Shown one piece after another: positions 18,241 to 26,905 of a stretch of DNA of 64,000 nucleotides; position 1 is the first letter of the stretch; each line of letters opens with the position of its first letter. The notes below the pieces were generated by a model that was not told the DNA's origin, did not search any database, and worked only from the letters and a program-made list of their open reading frames with translations. The stretch is from positions 12,772-76,771 of the forward strand of contig CAWKEY010000032.1 of assembly GCA_963848675.1 (NCBI GenBank), read 5' to 3'. This stretch comes from CAWKEY01 sp963848675 (GTDB lineage: Bacteria; Pseudomonadota; Gammaproteobacteria; Methylococcales; Methylomonadaceae). A program made the translations under genes and the position numbers.

Positions 18241-20020
18241 TTACCGAGCATCGCCGTAACCACCTTCCAGCCGGATTGTGTCAAGAGCTACGGCGTGGAC
18301 ATGAAGGTTATGGACAATGCAGTCTGCCCACTCGCGCTTATACTCCGTAATGGTCACTTTTGCGGCGACTCATATGGCCTGGTTTCATTCTGCGTGCTGA
18401 CAAAGGATGTCTTGAGTAGGTGTCATGATATTCCATCCCAAGAAATACACATTTACCACCGTGCCCTTCATAGTTATGCTGAAAATCATGCAGAAATTCC
18501 ATCACGGTATGATCAAGAAGATAAGTATTGTTCATTTGAAAGATGACCGTTTTGCCATTTTCCAGATTGGCTAAAGCGGTCTTCAGTGACATAAAGTTAG
18601 AGAATATCGCAGCCCCGACTATCGAAACCACAAAAGAATCGGCATCTTTTGGTTCAATAACAAAATGGATCCTGAACAGGTTATTCAGCCTGACTCCACG
18701 CAGCATATGGATAGCAAATTTGGTTACGATACCGATAGCGACACCGATTAATAAATCGGTTGCCAATACACCGATGATGGTAACAACGAACATAAATAAC
18801 TGTTCCTTGCCAACCCCCATGACTTTGGCGAACTCTTTGGGCGAGGCCAGACGAAACCCTGTATAGACCAGCAAGGCCGCCAGTGCCGCCAGAGGAATAC
18901 TATGAATCAGCCGTGGAAACAACACCACGAACAACAACATAAAAGTGCCGTGAAAGAAGTTGGCCCATTGCGTTTTTGCCCCATTGTTCACGTTAGCCGA
19001 ACTACGTACGATCTCGGCAATCATCGGCAAGCCACCGATTAAACCGGCCACCAGATTTCCGGCGCCAACGGCAGTCAGGTCACGATCCAGATTGGAATGA
19101 CGTCTATACGGATCCAGTTTGTCCACTGCCATGGTGCTGAGCAAACTTTCCAGACTGCCGACCAGGCTGATACTGACAACGGCTTCCCAGAACTCCAAGG
19201 TGGCAATTTTCGAAAAGTCAGGAAAATAAAAGCTGGACATAAAGTTTTCAGAAATCGCGACCAAAAATTTTGGTCCGACTGTTTCTTCATGATGCGGTAA
19301 AAAATGCGCATCGGGCAGAAACAGATACATGTGTTCATGTTCCAGATCAAAATACCGCGCCAAACCCATCCCTGCCAACACCACAATAATGGGCGCAGGG
19401 ATCATTTTTAGCATGTGATTTTTCACCATTGACCAGATAATCAAAATGGCTAATCCTGTTAAGCCGATGATGGCAATTTCCGAATTTGGATTAAGCAAAC
19501 TATGCGGAATCTGTGCCATGGTTTCAAACAGACTGCCTTTCTCAGGGGTAACGCCGAGCATGACATGGATTTGCTTGGTCATGATGATAATGCCAATCGC
19601 GGCCAGCATGCCATGCACGACAGAAGCAGGGAAAAATGAACTGAGCCGTCCGGCTTTAAACACGCCCAGCAGGATTTGTAATACACTGGCAACTACGATG
19701 GCCGCCAGGGTATAGCGGTAACCGGCCATGGCATCACCTTCACCCAACGACTGAACTGCACCTAAAACTACCACAATCAAGCCGGCGGCGGGGCCATTGA
19801 TAGTAATGTTTGACCCGCTGATACGCGAGACCAGAATGCCCCCGATAATAGCCGTGATAATCCCCGCTGAAGGGGGAAAGCCGGAAGCCATGGATATGCC
19901 CAGACACAAGGGCAGGGCAATAAGAAAAACCAGAAAGCCGGACAGCAAATCACTGCGCCAGTTTTCTTTTAAGCCGGCCAGGCCGGTTTTGGGTAATGCT
20001 GAAAGGGAAGCTTCGCTCAT
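18241..20020 (-). CDS. SulP-family anion (bicarbonate/sulfate) transporter with STAS domain
   Basis: SulP transporter: membrane domain (about 20-415) with GFPPSAGIITAIIGGILVSRISGS, INGPAAGLIVVVL and GSLESLLSTMAVDKLDPYRRHSN, then a C-terminal STAS domain (about 435-540; KTVIFQMNNTYLLDHTVMEFL). As read, the frame stops at 18338 (DHYGV). Removing one A from CGCCGCAAAAGTGACC continues as KVTITEYKREWADCIVHNL to a stop at 18241, so a 3' frameshift is suspected and I give the longer limit. Related SulP proteins carry bicarbonate or sulfate. Its position at the head of the Ehr-like operon favours inorganic carbon or another anion, which is inference. Confidence 0.88.
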
Positions 20021-20414
20021 TCTGATCCTCGATCCAAAAATAAAATACCAAGCAGAACCAAGCGAATATCATGCCAATCTTAAATTAACCGATAAGGCTT
20101 TGATTAAAAACGCATATTGTCGCCAGGCAGGTTATCACACAAGACTGATAGTTATAGATAAAGGGTGCAAAACCACCGGCAGTGGTTGTTTTGCACCAAA
20201 GTGTTAACGATCTTTCCTCGAGTCAATAGCGGTACCAAGCTGTGTTTTGCCCGAAATGACCATTAATACGGCGATTAGCTAAATTGGTCTGCCGATTTAG
20301 CCTGCAAGCGGCTTAAGGTATAACATTAAAATGAATGCTATTTTGTTCTCGGCATCGAGACAATCCGCATTAACAGCGACGCAGCCACGTACCCTTCTTG
20401 AGACAAACAAGGCA
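20021..20414. other. Divergent intergenic region between SulP and pncA
   Basis: About 390 bases separate two divergent operons and should hold the promoter of the long leftward operon as well as that of pncA. An imperfect inverted repeat at 20164-20197 is the only clear structure. I looked for a sigma-54 -24/-12 box on the leftward strand and found none that fits well. An in-frame ATG at 20331 would lengthen pncA by 28 residues. Confidence 0.5.
20164..20197. promoter_or_regulatory. Inverted repeat upstream of the SulP/Ehr operon
   Basis: GGTGCAAAACCAC and GTGGTTGTTTTGCACC form an almost perfect inverted repeat (three extra bases in the right arm) around a 5-base loop, about 145 bases ahead of the SulP start. 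It has no T-tract, so an operator or activator site is as likely as a terminator. Confidence 0.4.
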
Positions 20415-21020
20415 ATGGAAACTAAACAAAAACCAGCTGAAAAAATCTCCCTGGCTGCCGGCGATGCCTTGCTGCTTATCGATATTCAGAATGATTTTTT
20501 GCCTGGCGGTTGTCTGGCGGTAGCCGAGGGCGATCAAGTGATACCGGTGCTTAATGGCTATATTGAACAATTTACGCATAGCCATCTGCCGGTGTTTGCA
20601 AGCCGTGACTGGCATCCGGAACATCACGGTTCTTTTATTCAGCAGGGCGGGGCGTGGCCTGAACATTGTATTGCCGGTTCCATCGGTGCGGAATTTGCGG
20701 GAGATTTAAAACTTCCTGCCGCTACCCGGCTTATTTCCAAAGGCATTGAACCGGAACAGGACGGCTATTCCGCTTTTGCCAACTCGCCCTTGCAGGTGCA
20801 ACTGAAGCAATTGAAGGTTTCTCGTCTGTTCATCGGTGGCCTTGCAACCGATTATTGTGTGTTAAATACGGTGCGTGAGGCACTGAATCTGGGCTACCGG
20901 GTGCTGTTGTTAACCGATGCGGTGCGCGCCGTCAATGTGCATCCACGGGCGGGTGACGCGGCCATTCGTGAAATGCTCCATCAGGGGGCGATACCCATTA
21001 CCTTGATGATGATCCGATAA
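20415..21020 (+). CDS. pncA: Nicotinamidase
   Basis: Hydrolyses nicotinamide to nicotinate for NAD salvage. It is an isochorismatase-fold protein of about 201 residues: LLLIDIQNDFLPGGCLAV holds the catalytic Asp, SRDWHPEHHGSF the metal-binding residues (Asp, His, His), and FIGGLATDYCVLNTVREAL the catalytic Cys. I start at 20415 (METKQK); an ATG at 20331 adds an unconserved tail. Its stop overlaps the start of pncB (TAATG), so the two form an operon for consecutive steps. Confidence 0.93.
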   Translation: METKQKPAEKISLAAGDALLLIDIQNDFLPGGCLAVAEGDQVIPVLNGYIEQFTHSHLPVFASRDWHPEHHGSFIQQGGAWPEHCIAGSIGAEFAGDLKLPAATRLISKGIEPEQDGYSAFANSPLQVQLKQLKVSRLFIGGLATDYCVLNTVREALNLGYRVLLLTDAVRAVNVHPRAGDAAIREMLHQGAIPITLMMIR

Positions 21021-22351
21021 TGACTGACAGTGCCTTGCTGACCGATTTGTACCAGCTGACCATGTTGCAGGCTTATTATGAGCACAATATGGAAGAGGCG
21101 GCAGTGTTTGAGTTTTTTGTCCGGAAATTGCCGAAAAACCGGGCTTATTTGCTAGCAGCCGGACTGGATCAGGTGTTGACCTATCTTGAGCAATTGCATT
21201 TTTGTCCGGCTGAAATAGCATGGCTGGCGAGTACCGGCAGATTCAAGCCTGCTGTGCTTGAGCGGCTGGCGGGTTTGCGCTTTACCGGCGATGTCCATGC
21301 CATGCCCGAAGGCACAGTCTTTTTCCCGCATGAACCCATTTTACGAATTACCGCGCCGCTGCCCGAGGCGCAACTGATCGAAAGCAGGGTGATCAATCTG
21401 CTGCATTTTCAGACCCTCATTGCCTCCAAGGCCGCGCGCTCGGTGTTAACGGCGCCGGATAAAGTGCTGGTGGATTTCGGCATGCGCCGAGCGCACGGCA
21501 GCGAGGCCGCGTTATTGGCGGCGCGAGCCAGTTATCTGGCCGGTTTTAACGGCTCGGCAACGGTGGCTGCCGGTAGAGCTTTTGATATTCCCATTGTTGG
21601 CACCATGGCGCATTCGTTTGTGCAGACGCATAGCCAGGAAAGCCAGGCCTTTGTTCATTTTGCCCAGGCTAATCCCGATAATGTTGTATTTTTGATCGAT
21701 ACCTACGACACCGAAAAAGCAGCGCAGAAAGTAGTCGATTTGGCGGCTAGCTTGCATACTCAAGGTATAAAAATCAAGGGAGTACGGCTTGATAGCGGCG
21801 ATCTGGCGGATCATGCTGAAAAAGTCAGACAGATACTTGACCGGGGCGGCTTGCACGATACTACAATTTTTGCCAGCGGTAGTATTGATGAATATCAATT
21901 GGCTGATTTGATGGCCCGGCAAGCACCGATTGACGGCTATGGCATCGGCACGCATCTGGATACCTCTGCCGATGCGCCTTATCTGGACTGTGCTTATAAA
22001 TTGCAGGAATATGCCGGCATTGCCCGGCGCAAACGTTCGGAAGGCAAGGCTACCTGGCCTGGGCGCAAACAGGTGTACCGGAACTACGATGACAATGGGC
22101 TGATGGCGTCTGATACCGTAACCCTTGCGAATGCGCCTTGCTCGGGACAGCCGCTAGTACAACTGATGATGCAGGGAGGGAAAAGGCTAGCTGCACGGCC
22201 TTCGCTGTTTGATATCAGGGATTATGCCCGTGAACAATTGCAGGGCTTGCCCGCGGCATTGCGGCAACTGCATGATGCGCCCGCGTATCCGGTAAACATC
22301 TCTGCTGAACTTCAGGAACTGGCAAAGCAGGTTGATCAGCAAAATCCGTAA
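21020..22351 (+). CDS. pncB: Nicotinate phosphoribosyltransferase
   Basis: Converts nicotinate and PRPP to nicotinate mononucleotide, the step after PncA. The 443-residue protein begins with the family pattern LLTDLYQLTMLQAYYEHNMEEAAVFEFFVRKLPKNR and shows MRRAHGSEAAL, GTMAHSFVQTH (conserved His), DTYDTEKA and GVRLDSGDLADH. It starts within the pncA stop codon. Confidence 0.94.
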   Translation: MTDSALLTDLYQLTMLQAYYEHNMEEAAVFEFFVRKLPKNRAYLLAAGLDQVLTYLEQLHFCPAEIAWLASTGRFKPAVLERLAGLRFTGDVHAMPEGTVFFPHEPILRITAPLPEAQLIESRVINLLHFQTLIASKAARSVLTAPDKVLVDFGMRRAHGSEAALLAARASYLAGFNGSATVAAGRAFDIPIVGTMAHSFVQTHSQESQAFVHFAQANPDNVVFLIDTYDTEKAAQKVVDLAASLHTQGIKIKGVRLDSGDLADHAEKVRQILDRGGLHDTTIFASGSIDEYQLADLMARQAPIDGYGIGTHLDTSADAPYLDCAYKLQEYAGIARRKRSEGKATWPGRKQVYRNYDDNGLMASDTVTLANAPCSGQPLVQLMMQGGKRLAARPSLFDIRDYAREQLQGLPAALRQLHDAPAYPVNISAELQELAKQVDQQNP

Positions 22352-22369
22352 ATGACGGCTACGAGTGCA

Positions 22370-23548
22370 TCATTTTCGATTAATCATAAGCAGCAACAAG
22401 GTCAGCACGGAAAATACCGCCCCGGCATAAAAAGTGGTCTCGGCGCCGTAACTATCCCACAGCCAGCCTGCAATCAGACTGGCTAATAGCATAAACAAGC
22501 CGGTGACAAAATTGAACAGCCCAAAGGCAGTGCCTTTCAATTCCGGTGCGCTGGCATTGGCAACCATCGTTGCCAGAATGCCCTGGCTAAAACCCATGTG
22601 TAAACCCCACAAGGCGGCGCCGGCCATAACGACCAGGGCAGAATCAGCTTGAGCCAGAATCAGATCAGCCAGGGCCAATAAGACCAGGCCGATGCCGAGC
22701 AGGAATTTCTTGGACAGGCGATCCGATAATGCCCCGGCCGGATAGGCTGAAAAGGCATAGAAAATATTCATCACCACCATCACCAGCGGTATCCAGGTCA
22801 GCGCTAGCCCTAATTGCTGAGCGCGCAATATCAGAAAAGCTTCACTGAACCGGGTCAGGGTAAAGACAGCGCCGGTGAGCACCACCCACCAGTATTGACT
22901 TGAAAAGTTGCTCAGAAAAGCCAGCCGTATGGGGGAGCGGAATTGCTCGGGCCGGCTTTTTGCATGCGGTTCTTTTATACCGGCGACGATTAAAAGCACC
23001 GTAATCGCTGCGGGCACAACGGCAAACCACAATACCGTTTTGATGTCATTGTTATACAGATACAACAACACAATAGCCGCAAGCGGACCTAGAAATGCCC
23101 CGGCCGTATCCATCGATTGACGCAAACCAAAACAGGCACCGCGAATTTCCTGGGGGGCAACATCGGCAAGCAGCGCATCGCGCGGCGCGCCCCGTATGCC
23201 TTTGCCGATGCGGTCGAGGAAACGGGCCGTGAACACGGTTTCTACCGAACTGGCCAGCGGAAACAAGGGCTTGGTTAAAGCTGCCATGCCATAACCCAGC
23301 AGCATTAGCCACTTGCGGCGGCCGAAAAAATCACTTAAAGCCCCGGAAAATATTTTGACAATCAGCGCCGTGGCTTCGGCAATGCCTTCAATCAGACCAA
23401 CAGTCAATGCGCTCGCACCCAGCGTTGTCACCAGAAATACCGGCAACAGACTGTGTACCAGCTCAGAAGACAGATCCATAAACAGGCTGATCGTGCCGAG
23501 CGCCCATACGGTACGGGGGATGACCGATAGTGCTTTTTTACTGAACAC
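22370..23548 (-). CDS. Major facilitator superfamily transporter
   Basis: 392-residue transporter with twelve hydrophobic segments. The loop after helix 2 has the MFS signature SGALSDFFGRRKWLML, and a conserved stretch DRIGKGIRGAPRDALLADVAP follows helix 4. This pattern is found in a widespread subgroup of uncharacterised MFS proteins. It is convergent with pncB (18-base gap). The substrate is unknown. Confidence 0.85.
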   Translation of the reverse strand: MFSKKALSVIPRTVWALGTISLFMDLSSELVHSLLPVFLVTTLGASALTVGLIEGIAEATALIVKIFSGALSDFFGRRKWLMLLGYGMAALTKPLFPLASSVETVFTARFLDRIGKGIRGAPRDALLADVAPQEIRGACFGLRQSMDTAGAFLGPLAAIVLLYLYNNDIKTVLWFAVVPAAITVLLIVAGIKEPHAKSRPEQFRSPIRLAFLSNFSSQYWWVVLTGAVFTLTRFSEAFLILRAQQLGLALTWIPLVMVVMNIFYAFSAYPAGALSDRLSKKFLLGIGLVLLALADLILAQADSALVVMAGAALWGLHMGFSQGILATMVANASAPELKGTAFGLFNFVTGLFMLLASLIAGWLWDSYGAETTFYAGAVFSVLTLLLLMINRK

Positions 23549-23610
23549 AAGGAGCCTTATCTAAGTTAGGGTTTGAGGACTAAGTAATGCGCACGAAATA
23601 AGTTGAACAA

Positions 23611-23659
23611 GTGTAGGTGCGAATTTATTCGCACAATGCGGATAAATCCGCACCTACAC
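23611..23659. repeat. Palindromic intergenic repeat (GTGTAGGTGCG)
   Basis: GTGTAGGTGCG and CGCACCTACAC are exact complements, and an inner pair (GAATTTATTCGCAC with GCGGATAAATCCGC) adds further pairing. It lies between two leftward genes and looks like a REP-type dispersed palindrome. A single copy is seen in this window. Confidence 0.7.
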
Positions 23660-23723
23660 AAAAAATTGTTTCTCAGAGTTGCGCAAGTTATTTGATACGC
23701 GTTCCAAAGCACGGGGCGCAGCA

Positions 23724-24983
23724 TCAGGTAATTTGATAAGCATAAAAAATCGAAGCAAGGAACAAAAGCACCAGCCAGGCTGCGCCGAACCTGACCGAAT
23801 GGTTTCGGGCCAAGGCAACGGCATAGCCGGCTTTTAGCAGATTATTGCTGCCGCTGGCCAGGATGACAGCCGATACGATGGCGGAATTCGGTACTTGAAA
23901 ACCCCCGCTAAGCAGCGACATTATAAAAGGATCAATATCAGTAAAGCCGACAACGATGGCAAGCGGATTGAGGGCATGCCCGCCAAAATGGCCGATCACA
24001 TATTGGGTAATGAATGTGAACAACATGAGCAGCACGGCAAACAGAATGGCTGTTGATAATTCCAGGGGGTGTTTTACTACGACCGCATCCTGAGGTGCCG
24101 ATGAATGATTTCTAAAAGTCAGTAAACCGGTTATGGCCAGAAAAGACAGCAGAATTAAGGTTATAAACGGCGCTAGCAAACTCATGCCGGCTTCCGGAGC
24201 GTACAGAAAAATGATGATCAACAGGCGGATATACATCATGGCGGTTGCCATAATGAGTGCCGAAGACACATTGCGTTCGCTTCCAACCAGGCCATGAGCA
24301 CGCCGCCCGATCACGACGGTGGCCACAGTGCTGGAATAAAGCCCGGCCAATAGACCGGTTATTAACAAGCTGCGGCTCTTGAAGAAATAACTGTGAATCA
24401 GATAACTTAGGTAAGAAAAACCCGATACGATGATGACCGCAAGCCAGACTTTGTAGTACGTGACCGGCAGAATCGGCGCAATCGGCTCGTCGGGCAACAA
24501 GGGCAGAATAACGCCAGAAATAATCAGAAACTTGGCCAGTGTGACTATTTCTTCGTTAGCCAATTGGTCGGAAAGGCGATGAATGAGCGGTTTTTCGCCG
24601 AGTATCAATACCAGTAAAACAATAAAAAGAACGAGAAACCAGCTGGGAAAATGGTTGACTATCGGACCAATCAGATAGACCAGCAGCGATAGCAAAAAGC
24701 TGAACAGCGAGAACATCTCTTTTTCGGATAGCCGCCAATAATAGATCAGCAACATGCCACCCAGCAGAAGCAGCCCCGCCGCATACAATAAGCGGCTGCT
24801 GTCTATCGAATAAAGTACAAATCCAAATAAACCGATCAGCGCAAAAGTTCTTGTGCTGCCAAAATGGTATTTATATTGATTAGTGCGCTGGTAGCTACGA
24901 AATTCCAGGCCGACGACAAAAGAAAATGCCACGGTCATTACAAATTCAATCAGCAGTGCAGGGATTGCATTATGAGCTTCCAT
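23724..24983 (-). CDS. MgtC/SapB-family membrane protein with DUF4010
   Basis: 419-residue membrane protein. The N-terminal MgtC-like part reads AFSFVVGLEFRSYQR and GSTRTFALIGLFGFVLYSID. The C-terminal DUF4010 part has SYFFKSRSLLITGLLAGLYSSTVATVVIGRRA, followed by several more helices and the tail LASGSNNLLKAGYAV. Homologues are linked to cation or acid stress, but a transport activity is not established. The upstream region contains a palindrome-like AGATAACAGCTGTGCTATCT at 25098-25117. Confidence 0.85.
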   Translation of the reverse strand: MEAHNAIPALLIEFVMTVAFSFVVGLEFRSYQRTNQYKYHFGSTRTFALIGLFGFVLYSIDSSRLLYAAGLLLLGGMLLIYYWRLSEKEMFSLFSFLLSLLVYLIGPIVNHFPSWFLVLFIVLLVLILGEKPLIHRLSDQLANEEIVTLAKFLIISGVILPLLPDEPIAPILPVTYYKVWLAVIIVSGFSYLSYLIHSYFFKSRSLLITGLLAGLYSSTVATVVIGRRAHGLVGSERNVSSALIMATAMMYIRLLIIIFLYAPEAGMSLLAPFITLILLSFLAITGLLTFRNHSSAPQDAVVVKHPLELSTAILFAVLLMLFTFITQYVIGHFGGHALNPLAIVVGFTDIDPFIMSLLSGGFQVPNSAIVSAVILASGSNNLLKAGYAVALARNHSVRFGAAWLVLLFLASIFYAYQIT

Positions 24984-25168
24984 TAACCTTATCCCGATAA
25001 GTTTATTTTTCCAGTTAACTCGAGGACAAAAGGCAATAAAGCCTTCGATTGGTAATTAGACGAAGCGAATGTCCGGCGGTTTTCTATAGGGGAAAGTAGA
25101 TAACAGCTGTGCTATCTTGGGGGGGTACTCTGTTGACGTGCAGAGTTCTGAACAGGTTTTTAACAGAA

Positions 25169-25200
25169 CGGGCCCAAAAATAAGCTTACTTTTGAGCCCG
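25169..25200 (-). terminator. Hairpin downstream of the cold-shock gene
   Basis: On the minus strand CGGGCTCAAAAGTAAGCTTATTTTTGGGCCCG is a nearly perfect 32-base inverted repeat starting 14 bases past the csp stop. A strict U-tract is missing, but the strong stem suggests termination or 3'-end protection. Confidence 0.65.
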
Positions 25201-25213
25201 GTTTATCAGTTTG

Positions 25214-25423
25214 TTATGCTGGGGTTACATTCTCAGCTTGCGGGCCTTTTTGACCTTGAGTTACCTGCATGGTAACTTTTTGGCCTTCTTTCAAGGTTTT
25301 GCGGCCGGTGCCGTTAATTGCACTGTGATGTACGAAAACATCTTTGCCACCTTCCTGTTCAATAAATCCAAAACCTTTCTCATCATTGAACCACTTAACG
25401 GTACCTACAACTTGCTCTGCCAT
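25214..25423 (-). CDS. CspA-family cold-shock protein
   Basis: Single-stranded nucleic-acid-binding protein of 69 residues with the cold-shock fold. RNP1 is KGFGFIEQ and RNP2 is DVFVHHSA; VGTVKWFNDEKGFGFI is the family signature. I start at MAEQVVGTVKW (25423), preceded by GTAAGAGTGTAAGT; ten further upstream codons are open but unconserved. The gene is followed by a strong hairpin and preceded by a long non-coding stretch, as expected for a csp 5' untranslated region. Confidence 0.93.
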   Translation of the reverse strand: MAEQVVGTVKWFNDEKGFGFIEQEGGKDVFVHHSAINGTGRKTLKEGQKVTMQVTQGQKGPQAENVTPA

Positions 25424-25787
25424 ACTTACACTCTTACTTAAAAAAATCGCCAATTGATGATTGGCGTTAAAAACCCAGCTTCACAAAAAAGCCGGCTGAA
25501 ACTTTTACTAGAACAAATCTTAGCACTAAAAATACAGCGAGAGCAAAACTAAATAAAAAAATTTTGATCCGGGATGCAAGTCAATTTTATTGGCATGGGC
25601 AAGGGGATTCAAAAAAAAACCTTTTTTAAGAAAAATGTCTCTATAAAACGTAATGTTACAGTATCATTCGATCAGGAAATATGACTGTGTGGCATAGATT
25701 GCACTGCCGAATGACAGGCTTCAAAAACTGGGCAATTAATGACGTTTATGCTTTCTGTAGTTGTCGTTAGGCCAGGGTAAGAAGTCA
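25424..25787. other. Non-coding region upstream of the cold-shock gene
   Basis: About 360 AT-rich bases with A and T runs. Part is probably the long 5' leader of the cold-shock mRNA (minus strand), which includes small hairpins such as GCCAATTGATGATTGGC near 25451-25467. A possible 19-codon reading frame (MFDDFLPWPNDNY..., minus strand, about 25737-25796) overlaps the truC remnant. I see no other gene. Confidence 0.4.
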
Positions 25788-25910
25788 TCAAACATAGCGA
25801 TCCCCGCCGAGTTTTGAGATCACCCCGCTAAAAACACTATCCAGATGCACCAGTAATCCGGCCGGTTTGTTGACGGCAACCAGGTCATCATCCTGATAAA
25901 GAATATTCAT
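25788..25910 (-). pseudogene. Remnant of a TruC-like RNA pseudouridine synthase
   Basis: A 40-codon frame begins MNILYQDDDLVAVNKPAGLLVH, the exact N-terminal pattern of RluA/TruC enzymes including NKPAGLLVH, then loses similarity and stops. The catalytic domain (HRLD motif) is absent. Its ATG overlaps the stop of the GIY-YIG gene (ATGA), so it was once the next gene in that operon. Only the first 22 residues are recognisable. Confidence 0.7.
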
Positions 25911-26179
25911 AAGCCCAACTCACTAATTTTGTTGAGATCAGATGCAATCAGGTGCCATTTTTTAACGGAATTTAAATTTTTTATTGCAAACTCACGCTTA
26001 CTGGCCGAGCTGCGGTTGTGTCCGTTTTCAACATAAACCAGCCGCTCAGGCTGCCGGCCACGAAAATATTTGGCGCCTTTAAGTTCCTTATGCTGATCGA
26101 AACGCCGGCCGATATCCGTGGTGATGCCGGTATACAGCGAGCTATCGGTACAAAGAATGATGTAAACAGACCAGTTCAC
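25907..26179 (-). CDS. GIY-YIG domain protein (UPF0213/YhbQ-like)
   Basis: 90-residue protein with the GIY-YIG nuclease core: VYIILCTDSSLYTGITTDIGRRFDQH, the conserved Arg in IGRR, and the Glu in SASKREFAIKNL. The single-domain form resembles YhbQ/UPF0213 proteins, whose role in the cell is not settled (structure-specific nuclease suggested). It follows the VIT1-like gene by 14 bases and is followed by a TruC fragment. Confidence 0.88.
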   Translation of the reverse strand: MNWSVYIILCTDSSLYTGITTDIGRRFDQHKELKGAKYFRGRQPERLVYVENGHNRSSASKREFAIKNLNSVKKWHLIASDLNKISELGL

Positions 26180-26193
26180 GTCAGTTTATGCAA

Positions 26194-26889
26194 TCACACC
26201 ACAGTACCGAATACGGAACCCACCGCAGCAGTCAGTCCCATTGCCAGTGCGCCCCAGAAAGTGACGCGGAATGCACCTTTAATGAGGCCAGAGCCGCCGG
26301 CGTAAGCCGCCAAAGTTCCCAAAAATGCCAGAAACAGCAGGGAAGCTGCGGTTACGGCCAGCATTAAATCGGTGACCGTAACCAGCATGACGATCAATAA
26401 AGGTAAAACCGCACCCACGGCAAAAGTGGTGGCCGACGTTAGCGCTGCCTGAATAGGACGGGCAGTGCCTGTGTCAGAGATGCCTAGCTCGTCACGCGCA
26501 TGGGCCCCCAGGGCATCGTGTTTCATGAGCTGCTCGGCAACCTGTCCGGCCAATGCGGGCTCCAGGCCGCGCTGGACATAGATGTTAGCGAGTTCTTCCC
26601 GTTCATGATGGATATTTTCCTCAAGTTCCCGGCGCTCGCGGCTTAAGTCAGCCTGTTCGGTATCGGCTTGTGAACTGACCGAGACATATTCCCCCGCCGC
26701 CATCGACATGGCGCCGGCAACCAGACCCGCGACACCGGCCAACACAATATCCTGATGCGAAGCCTGTGATGCAGCAAAGCCGACGATTAAACTCGCGGTT
26801 GAGACGATGCCGTCGTTTGCGCCTAAAACAGCGGCGCGTAACCAGCCAATGCGATGGCTGCGGTGTGTTTCGTGGTGTTGTCTTGGCAT
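26194..26889 (-). CDS. VIT1/CCC1-family metal transporter
   Basis: Membrane protein of about 231 residues similar to the vacuolar iron transporter family. WLRAAVLGANDGIVSTASLIVGFAA (helix 1) and VAGAMSMAAGEYVSVSSQADTEQADLSRER (helix 2 with the metal-binding Met/Glu cluster) are typical, followed by an acidic helical loop and three more helices. I start at MPRQHHETH (26889), preceded by a good AAGGACGAC ribosome site. Family members move Fe2+ or Mn2+ out of the cytosol. It sits 16 bases past the sensor kinase stop. Confidence 0.9.
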   Translation of the reverse strand: MPRQHHETHRSHRIGWLRAAVLGANDGIVSTASLIVGFAASQASHQDIVLAGVAGLVAGAMSMAAGEYVSVSSQADTEQADLSRERRELEENIHHEREELANIYVQRGLEPALAGQVAEQLMKHDALGAHARDELGISDTGTARPIQAALTSATTFAVGAVLPLLIVMLVTVTDLMLAVTAASLLFLAFLGTLAAYAGGSGLIKGAFRVTFWGALAMGLTAAVGSVFGTVV

Positions 26890-26905
26890 GTGTCGTCCTT
26901 CTTGA

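Noticed and set aside
20021..20330. Sigma-54 promoter for the SulP/Ehr operon
   Set aside because: No TGGCA-N-TGC pair with the right spacing was found on the leftward strand.
25098..25117. AGATAACAGCTGTGCTATCT as an operator
   Set aside because: Only a partial dyad, single copy, and no linked regulator; mentioned only in the MgtC-like entry.
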